DNA from: Cryptomeria japonica
Lineage: Eukaryota > Streptophyta > Pinopsida > Cupressales > Cupressaceae
Length of the DNA: 64,000 bases
Direction of reading: 5' to 3'
Assembly (NCBI RefSeq): GCF_030272615.1
Contig: NC_081414.1
Span: 915,069,648-915,133,647, forward strand
A program made the position numbers and the translations under genes. The notes under the pieces were generated by a model that searched no databases, was not told the DNA's origin, and saw only the letters and a program-made list of their open reading frames with translations. Below are positions 56,396 to 64,000 of the stretch, one piece after another. Every line of letters begins with the position of its first letter. Position 1 is the stretch's first letter.

Positions 56396-57651
56396 AAAAA
56401 TCATTACTTGGTGAAAACCTGGAAAACCGGTGCCTTGTGACACAAAAAAAAATCAAAAAATCAAAAAAGTAAAGAAAAACATTTCATCCAATGGTGAAAA
56501 CCACTTTGACGGTGCCCTGGGCAAGTACCATGGTGAAAACTAGGTCACTGGTGCCATGCGTAGAGACATTGCTCCTCCCTCCTTCAGGATTCCATTTCAT
56601 CCTTTCACTTTGCACACACTCACAACCTATCCATCCATAATAAACTTACTCATTCCCATCATGTCTTGTTATTGATCTACCTAAGATTGGTTAGCCATTC
56701 ATAATAAACCTCCCTTTTCACCCCTTTCCATCCATAATAAATCAACTCCTATCTGTGGCTAAGGCAAATCCTACGTCTAGTAATGGGTGTGGAACTAAGA
56801 ACATGACATGTTTCAAGGAGTACAGTTTCTTCCAGTTTTCTTCAGTCTATCCATGCACAATCCATAATAAAGCAACATTTGCATCGCCAATCCACAATAA
56901 AGTTCCATCTTCTTTGCAATAAAGTATCAGTTTCATGGATTCAGTCAGTTTCAAATGAGACACAACAACAACAATGGGCTTCAACAAATCAAATCTTTCA
57001 ATAGACTTAGACAACACTATGGTTCAGTGCTATCTATCCTTTTTGTGAAAGTAAATTTTGTGACTATAATCAAATAGACTTATGCAAGTGACAAGAGACA
57101 ATAAACTTGAGGACTACAGTGGATGTTGGTGTCGAGTCTTGGTTTCTTTTGATTTTATCTTTCTAGTGACATGTCTTTTAGTTTTTTCAAGATGTCTATG
57201 ACTAGAGATTCTATCTCCAGGATGTCTTTGACTAGAAAGGCAAGGATGGGGTATCGTCACCTATTTTCTTTGCTATTTGTGGATTGTCTCTTAGTAATGC
57301 TATGACTTGTCCAAGGATATGAGGACACTAAGAGTCTAGTATGAACTGGGGCATTCCTTGTTTGCAACTATCTTATCTCCATGCAAATAGGTACAATGAC
57401 TTTCTGGGTTGAACATATTCCTTGATTGTCATAACCTATTTGCCATAATAAAGCTCAATGATGATAACGCACAAGAAGCTCTTTCACTTTCATATCTTCT
57501 ATCTTTCATCACCATTTATTGATTGACCTCCATTGTCCTTCTTGAGTTCGTGTAGCCTACTATCACATGACTGAGTATAATGACACACCAAAAATATTTG
57601 CATTTCATGTAGTTGCACCTGCATTATCACATGTTAGCATTTCATACATAC
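56396..57651 (+). other. Tat-2 3' UTR, cut by Tat-3
   Basis: No gene. It opens with A-rich runs and three GGTGAAAAC-GGTGCC units (56410, 56493, 56532). It then has a cluster of AATAAA signals at 56639, 56703, 56736, 56866, 56896, 56918 and 57447, several in the context CCATAATAAA. Blocks near 57450 and 57600 match Tat-1 at about 5619 and 5690. By that comparison the antisense PMD region would come later, beyond the Tat-3 insertion. Confidence 0.65.
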
Positions 57652-58434
57652 TGTAGACATCTAAAATTGTCATGTCTAATTAAATAAATATTTTATTTAT
57701 TTAATTATCTAAGCCTAATTCTTCTATTAATTAAATAAATTTTTATTTATTTAATTAATTCATTTATCCTCTTCTAGCCTTATTTCTCATTTAAATAAAT
57801 ACATTTATTTATTTAAATTATCCCTTTCCTAAATTAAATAAATATTTTATTTATTTAATTGTCCTACTTCTTCTATTAATTAAATAAATCTCTATCTATT
57901 TAATTAATTCATTATCTTTTTCTACACATGACGCATGTCATTCATCTCTTAATTCATACACTACCTACCTCTTTCATTATTTTGGTATTTCTTTAACCTA
58001 CCCTCTAATCCTAGCCGACCTCTCTTTTTACACCTCTCAATCTTAACCCTCCATTTCTTATTGTGTCTTCTATTTAAGGAGATGCTTTCTTCATTGTCAG
58101 ACCCTAATCACTCAGACTAATCAACAATTTTGGAGGACTTGGCTACACTACGATCCTACTTGCAACCACATTCCGTTCTTTGTTGAGCTCTTGTGCATAT
58201 AAAAATCTGAGAGCAAATATATCAAGCAAGATCAATGGAGATAGGAAGAATGGAGATCAAAACCCTATTGGACATGTGATGGTATAATCTTTGTGATTTT
58301 GAGTTATTTGCATTGTCTTAGGTAATCTTCATATGTTATGGTGGATCTTTGTTGTTGTTAGGCTAGGGTTTAGTGGTTGAATTCATTTAGCCTTTCAATT
58401 TTGTTATTATTGTTATCCATTTTCACCATAAACA
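57652..58434 (+). repeat. Tat-3 5' LTR
   Basis: 783 bp, TGTAGACATC to ATAAACA, with the same landmarks as the Tat-2 LTR. The TATA box is weakened to TATTTAA (58071). Confidence 0.88.
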
Positions 58435-58437
58435 TTT

Positions 58438-58455
58438 TGGCACGCCCAGTGGGAC
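58438..58455 (+). promoter_or_regulatory. Tat-3 primer-binding site
   Basis: TGGCACGCCCAGTGGGAC follows the LTR by three bases and differs from the Tat-2 site at two positions. Confidence 0.75.
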
Positions 58456-58546
58456 ATGGATTTTTCTTAGATCTTTTTTTTTTTGCAGATTTTTCTAACC
58501 CTATATTGTTGTTTTGTAAAACAATTTGGAGAATAACCTTGTGCAG

Positions 58547-59450
58547 CTAGGGTTTTGGAGACAAAATCAAGATCTTGGAGAGATTCGATCATATCTCACA
58601 AACGGCTCAGAAATTTTGTACCAAATTTTTTTTGCAAGTTGAAGAAAGTATCAGGAGCTCTCAATCGAAAATTTAGAATTTTTGGATCACATTTTCATTT
58701 TCTATGAATTTTTTATGATTTTTCATAAAAAATTAATTTTGAGAGCAAATGAGAGAATTTTTTGGATTTTCTTACATTTTTGGAAATATTTCATAACTAT
58801 ACACAAGATCTATTCTTTGTGATTTTAATTTTGATGCAAAATATTTCCATAAAAGTCAGATCTTTAAAAATTAGGGTTTTTATTTATTTTGATCAGATCA
58901 CACAAACGGCTTCGAATTTTGATATATGATTTGTTTTGCAAGTCAAGAAAAGTGTCAGAAAGATTCAGTAAAAATTTCAAATTTTTTGGATCGATTTTGC
59001 ATTTTATATGAATTTTTTACTATTTTTCATAAAAAATTAATTTTGAGAGAAAATTAGAGAATTTTTTTGATTTTCTTACATTTTTGGAAATCTCTCAAAA
59101 TTATAAATAGGATCTGTTCTTTGTGATTTTAAATTTGATGCAAAATCATTCTTCAAAAATCAGATCTTTGAAAATTAGGGTTTTGCATTAGTTTACTCAT
59201 ATCTCACAAACTGCTTGGATTTGTTGCAGGAAATTTTTTGTGCAGGTTTGAAAGACCATAAAGACTCTCCAGTAAAAATTTCAGATTTTTTGGATCGATT
59301 TTGTAGTTTATATGAATTTTTTATGATTTTTCATAAAAAATTAATTTTTGGAGCAAATTAGCAATTTTTTGGATTTCTTACATTTCTGGAAATCTCTTAA
59401 AATTTTACAGATGTTTTTTTTTTATGATGAATCAGGTCTTTGAATTGGTC
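58547..59450 (+). repeat. Three tandem ~300-bp repeats in Tat-3 leader
   Basis: Units start at the TAGGGTTTT box: 58547, 58871 and 59175 (steps of 324 and 304 bp); the third is about 275 bp. Each holds a TCATATCTCACAAAC-type block, TTTTTTGGATCGATTTTG, CATAAAAAATTAATTTT, a TTACATTTTTGGAAAT block and a run to CAGATCTTTGAAAATTAGGG. It sits where Tat-2 has phased block 1 and lacks any similarity to it. Confidence 0.82.
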
Positions 59451-60996
59451 AACAAAACGCATTGTTGAAGGCCCCTATTTCACAAAGTCTTTTGGATCTA
59501 AAATTTACCTAACTTGTGTGCTTGCAGGAAGGGGTGATCATTTGAAACAATCCAAACTACTAATAAATCTTTGTTGCAGGTCCTTGGCAAGGGTTTTTGG
59601 ATTTTTATTGTGTGCCTTGTTTTCATAGACTAGCAAACACTTCAATTGGTGCACTAAAATTGAATCATTGTCTTTTGTGTCTTGAGCAATAGGCTCTTTT
59701 TGTTTAATCTTTAGAGGGCCTGTCTTCCCGTATGGTCATTAGTACTACTAGTGAGAAGAGAACGACCCAAGTGGTAGCGAGGAAAACCCACCTCATCCAA
59801 ACCACTATAATCAAATGTATTCATGGTGAAAACTATGAATAACGTGTGCTGATTAGTTCATACCGACACTATGTCTCCCCATAAACCCGTTTGATCAAAT
59901 TTATTTTATCATTTGTAGGGCGTAACCCCTACCGGCTGGGAGCCTTCTGTATTTACAGAGTTGAAAGTGCCGCATGTATGGCCACACGAGTGGATGCCCT
60001 TACTAGCACTTTTTTGTTTTAGAAGCCCAAATCCTTCTAGTTGTTGGGGCAGGAGGTCGGACCTCTGGTAGCGGCCCACACACATACGGTTCTTAGTAGA
60101 GATACAAAGTTCGCCATGGGGAGTTTTCATGGGGACTGATGCTTGGCTGACCCGAGAAGTGAGTGCCGAGGGTGGAGTCAGTGAGGTCAAGCATCTAAGT
60201 ATCCGCTCTGAATAGCGTAGCCTCGGGGGTAAAACCCCATGTGGGATCAACAACTATTGTCTTGGCCAGCCATAAGAATTGTGCTTGACTTATGTTAAAC
60301 ATTCAAACAATCAAGACCAAACAGCAAAACATTGTGTCTTTTGTGTCTTCAAGTGTATGCAAAACAATTTTACATCAAACAACACAATTTTCTTGGAGTC
60401 ATTGTCAGTCTAAACACTTGCAAACATTGAGTCCTCATCAACATTGTGTCCTCTTGTCACGAAAAATAGTCAAACATTCAAATTTGGTCACAACCAAAAA
60501 CTTCACAAATTGGAAAAATTTCACAATCCAGCAAACAAAAGAAATCAGTTTCGGAATACTTGAGCTTCCTAGGTTGTTTCTTCAGGTTTCATCTAGCATT
60601 CAACCTGTCCTTGGGTCTCACATAGTCCATCATTGCTTCACATCTCATTTTACATTCACAATTGTCTAAACTTGAGTCAAAAGGTCACTTGCTTGTCCTC
60701 ATCATACTTTGTCAACACACTACATACAACTACACTTTGCTAAGTGGTCCCTCATCAAGGTTTTTTACCTTTGGGTCTCATTTGGTCTTACTTAGGGTCA
60801 AGGTCAGCTTACCTCATCAAGAGAAATGATCATCTCTTTGGACGTCACACCTACTCTACTACTTACATACTTGGTCTTACACTTTGGACATTGCAAGTAC
60901 ACCTCCAGATTCATTTACACTCCATACAACTCTTGGTCTTCCATACTTTTTTCATTTTTCATCTAGTCTCTCACATCTTGGTCAAATACCTAGTTC
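59451..60996 (+). other. Tat-3 leader, part conserved with Tat-2
   Basis: It matches 50529-52223 including the CTTGCAG acceptor-like site (about 59526) but lacks phased block 2. It has one insertion of about 50 bases near 60222-60270. No gene is recognised in it. Confidence 0.6.
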
Positions 60997-63900
60997 ATGG
61001 TTGAAACACGCCTTCAAAAATCTAGGAGAATAGCTAAAGAAGCTCAAGAATCCACAAACATGAGTTCTTATGAGTATGACAATGATTTATTCTTCAATCC
61101 TGAGCACACTACATTACCAGACATGGATGTTTATAGAAACAATCCAAATGTGGAAAGCGCAAACACTATAAACAACAATACTACACACAATGACAATGTG
61201 GACAACTCTTCAATACTATCAGCAGACATAGAAGAATCCATAATGAATCCTCATTTCAATAGATTGGTTGAAGAGATAATGAGGAGAGATCGACAGTACT
61301 TTTTACACATGATGGCACAAAGTGGAGTTAAAATACCTCATGACTTTGACATGTCTCAACTTATGGAAAGTCGACCCTCACAACAAACTCAATCCAACAT
61401 GGATCAAAGGAGACCAAATAGTGGAGGAAATAGAGGACCGAATATGATGCCTGAGTCACCATCAGTTTTGCTTCAAAAACTAGAGATCCCACATACACAA
61501 GCTCAAGCACATGATACTTACCTTCGAAGACCATCATGGAAGCCTTATGCAGACAGATATGCTCAATCACATGCTCAAGGTATGGATCAATCAAAACAAG
61601 TAGATACTCAAAGGCATCCCCAAAATTTTGACACAAGGAGACCTCATGTCAAAATTGGGGGCAACACAATGGAAAATGAAATGCCTATTGAATATGGTAT
61701 ATATGCACAAAATAGATATGGGGTCCCTCAACATGAAGTTATGCCGAGTGCTCCATATATGCCACATCAATATAGACCTCTATATGGACATGTCTACAAT
61801 CAGTATCATCCATACATGCAACAAGCTCCTCCTCAAATGGGTGTTTCAAACATGGGGTATGCTACAAGAAATCAATCTCCTCCCAAAAATAATTTGGAGC
61901 AACAAATAAGAGATTTACAAAAGAAAATGGAGGACATGAGTACATCAAAACCAACATACACTATGAGAGATATATGTCCTTATCCCTTTGATAAGAGCAT
62001 TCCAATGCCTCCGTTTCCTGCACACTTTGTGACACCAAAATTTGACAAGTATAGAGGGAAAGGAGACCCCAAGGCACACATAAGACAATTCTTCACAGCT
62101 TGCATTGAGGTAGCGGCAGAAGAAACATACTTGATGAGGTTGTTCCCATAGAGCTTAGGTGATCAAGCTATGGAATGGTTTTCTCAATTACCTCCTGGTA
62201 TTAAGTCATGGGGCGACTTAGCAGAGGAATTCATTTAGCATTTCTCTTACAATATAGAAACAGATGTCTCAGTTACTACCTTGTGCAATACGAAACAAAA
62301 GGAATGAGAATCTTTCACAACATTTTTACAAAGATGGAGAAATTTAGCTAGCAGATGCTCTTGCGAAATCCCACAGAAACAAATGGTAGAAATGTTCACT
62401 CAAAATGTTAACAAGGACATTGGATATGATCTCAGAAAAGCTTGTTTATCCACATTCAAGGATGTTATTGAAAAGGGCCTAGCAACAGAAAAGGTCTTAA
62501 TTGAGCAAGGAGTCATTAAGATATTGAAAGAAAACAAAGAGGACTTTAAAGGAAAAGACAAGCCAAGATTTTGGAACAAGAACAAGAACACAGTTAATGA
62601 TGGCGTTGTTGATGCCAATACAGTGAGACCAAAGTTTATCTTTTCTGGATCGAGTTCTACCAACAATCAAGTGAAAAATCAAACAACTTCTAAACCACGA
62701 AGGAAGTACACCCCATTGGGAGAACCTCTTGAATCAGTCTTCAAAAAACTTGTGGCAAACAAAGTGATCACAGTTCCAGATTTTCCTCCATATGAACCAA
62801 AGGTCAAACCAAATTGGTGGAATGATGATGAGTATTGCGAATTTCATAAGAGTAAGGGTCACAAGACAGGTAATTGCCATCGATTGAAAAACATTGTGCA
62901 AGATCTCATTGATAGAGGTGATATTGAGATTGAGGGACATTCATCTAATCAAGAACATGAGGTGTTTAAGGAACCATTCCCAAAACATGACAAAGGAAAA
63001 GGCAAAGTCACAGATGATCAAGCCAATTACACTAGAGCACCTTACAATTATGATTCTACTATCAATCACATCTCAATGGACAATCATATCTCTACTATTA
63101 CTATCAAGAACAAAAATCTTGAGAATCTTTCTCAGAGACCCAAGATTGTCCTAAAAGGTGTGGGATCTTCTTCTGAGCATACCTCTGAATGTCATGTTAC
63201 AACTTGTCGAGGTAAAATCACGTTGCCAGGTGCCTCCACTAAGAATACCAATCCTTCATCAACCAAGCCTGAGTATGACCTTGTAGAACAGTTAGGGAAG
63301 ACACCCGCGCTCATCTCTATTCTTGAGCTCTTACGCATATCCCCCGCTCATAAAGCTATCCTTGACAAAATCTTGAGAGACACTACCGTTCCTACTGATC
63401 TGAACGTGGACCAGTTTCAAGCCATGGTGGGATACCTTTCCATTCCACATTCCCTTACGTTCACAGAAGCCGATGATGCCTCCATAAGTCAGCCACATAA
63501 TGCACCTTTACACGTTGAAGCTTTCATACATAAACATCGAATAAAGCGAGTCCTGATAGATGGAGGAGTAGGTCTAAACATTTGTACATTGAGCACAATT
63601 AAACAATTGGGATATTCTGATAAAGCTGTGAATTCTACAAACAAAATTACCATCAAGGCATATGATGATGAAGAGCGCTCATCCAAGGGCACAGTCACCT
63701 TACCTTTAAGAATTGGGCTAGTCACAAAGGATGTGGTTTGTCAAGTCCTAGACCTGGATCTCACATATAACATATTGCTAGGACATCCATGGATTCATGA
63801 GATGAGAGCAATACCATCTACATATCATCGATGTATCAAGTTTCCACACAATGGAGTTGAAGTGACCGTCAAAGCGGATCCAAATCCATTCATCTATTGC

Positions 63901-64000
63901 AACAATCTGCGACCTAGATCAGAAATAACAATTCCAGCTAATCGAGAAGCTATTCCATCTTCAACATATGTGGATCCAAAATCCTTAAAAGCTTCTACAT
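60997..64000 (+). pseudogene. gag-pro: Tat-3 gag-protease, single frame with three stops, runs off the window
   Basis: ATG 60997 opens MVETRLQKSRRIAKEAQEST. One frame runs to base 64000, interrupted only at 62149 (TAG), 62236 (TAG) and 62305 (TGA). The first two are CAG-to-TAG changes. The polar N-terminal part is followed by a coiled coil (NLEQQIRDLQKKMEDM, about 61891), the capsid core TPKFDKYRGKGDPKAHIRQF (about 62032) with YLMRLFP and SLGDQAMEWFSQLPPG, a zinc-binding-like YCEFHKSKGHKTGNCH (about 62836), and the protease with catalytic Asp at 63559 (VLIDGGVGLN) and YNILLGHPW (about 63766). Gag builds the particle and the protease would mature it. Pol, if present, lies right of the window. 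Confidence 0.9.

Larger units (their letters stand above)
49228..57651 (+). mobile_element. Tat-2: Ty3/gypsy Tat-clade element lacking RT, RNase H and integrase core
   Basis: 5' LTR (49228-50003), primer site, 2.2-kb leader with phased repeats, gag, protease, a new linker, the integrase C-terminus and part of a 3' UTR. It stops at 57651 where Tat-3 is inserted; the rest of its 3' UTR and 3' LTR should lie right of the window. The flanking five bases on the left are GGTAC. Confidence 0.85.
57652..64000 (+). mobile_element. Tat-3: Ty3/gypsy Tat-clade element, 5' part, inserted in Tat-2 3' UTR
   Basis: 5' LTR, primer site, leader with triplicated repeat, and gag-protease in one frame up to the window edge. 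The bases before the LTR are CATAC and there is no polypurine tract there, so this LTR is the 5' LTR of a separate element and not the 3' LTR of Tat-2. With three stops in about 1000 codons it is the best preserved Tat copy here. Confidence 0.85.

Noticed and set aside
57652-58434. Reading this LTR as the 3' LTR of Tat-2
   Set aside because: No polypurine tract precedes it, and a primer site and a new gag follow; the preceding sequence matches the middle of the Tat-1 3' UTR, not its end.
58547-59180. TAGGGTTT boxes as telomere-type repeats
   Set aside because: Only one box per ~300-bp unit; no tandem TTTAGGG run anywhere in the window.

Overview
This window looks like intergenic DNA from a large, heavily methylated plant genome. 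A gymnosperm or other big-genome land plant fits best, but the sequence alone cannot name the species. I find no intact cellular gene, tRNA, rRNA or CRISPR array. Almost every base belongs to decayed LTR retrotransposons inserted into one another. Most internal stop codons in the better preserved reading frames are explained by one C-to-T change on either strand (CGA to TGA, CAG to TAG, TGG to TAG), as expected from old methylated cytosines.

Layout. (1) 1-11580: the 3' part of a Ty3/gypsy Tat-clade element, Tat-1 (+). It has RT, two RNase H domains, integrase, a 5.9-kb 3' UTR and an LTR. The 3' UTR carries an antisense reading frame for a plant mobile domain (PMD) protein (9028-7016), and just upstream of that frame a 16-copy array of AGCGCT palindromes about 20 bp apart. 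(2) 11582-29560: a Ty1/copia element on the minus strand, copia-B. It is cut into four pieces by copia-A (12149-16398, +, encodes only gag and protease), a solo LTR (about 18861-20598) and copia-C (21053-27764, +, with both LTRs). (3) 29561-33410: the 3' half of copia-D (+), itself hit by a solo LTR. (4) 33411-36981: a repeat-rich stretch, probably mostly the LTR of the next element. (5) 36982-40566: a badly decayed Ty3/gypsy element of chromovirus type (+). (6) 40567 to about 43150: the 3' end of a minus-strand Tat element, Tat-4, with a TA-rich microsatellite. (7) 43152-49227: copia-E (+). (8) 49228-57651: Tat-2 (+), which lacks RT, RNase H and the integrase core. (9) 57652-64000: Tat-3 (+), inserted in the 3' UTR of Tat-2 and running off the window.

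The most interesting system is the Tat family. Tat-1 has sense gag-pol on one strand and, in its 3' UTR, a PMD-type gene on the other, preceded by a regularly phased CpG-containing motif array. Tat-2 carries a second kind of ~20-bp phased CpG array in its 5' leader. In Tat-3 the same leader position holds three ~300-bp repeats instead. Tat-2 also fuses protease, a new hydrophobic segment and the integrase tail in one frame, so it may be a non-autonomous partner.
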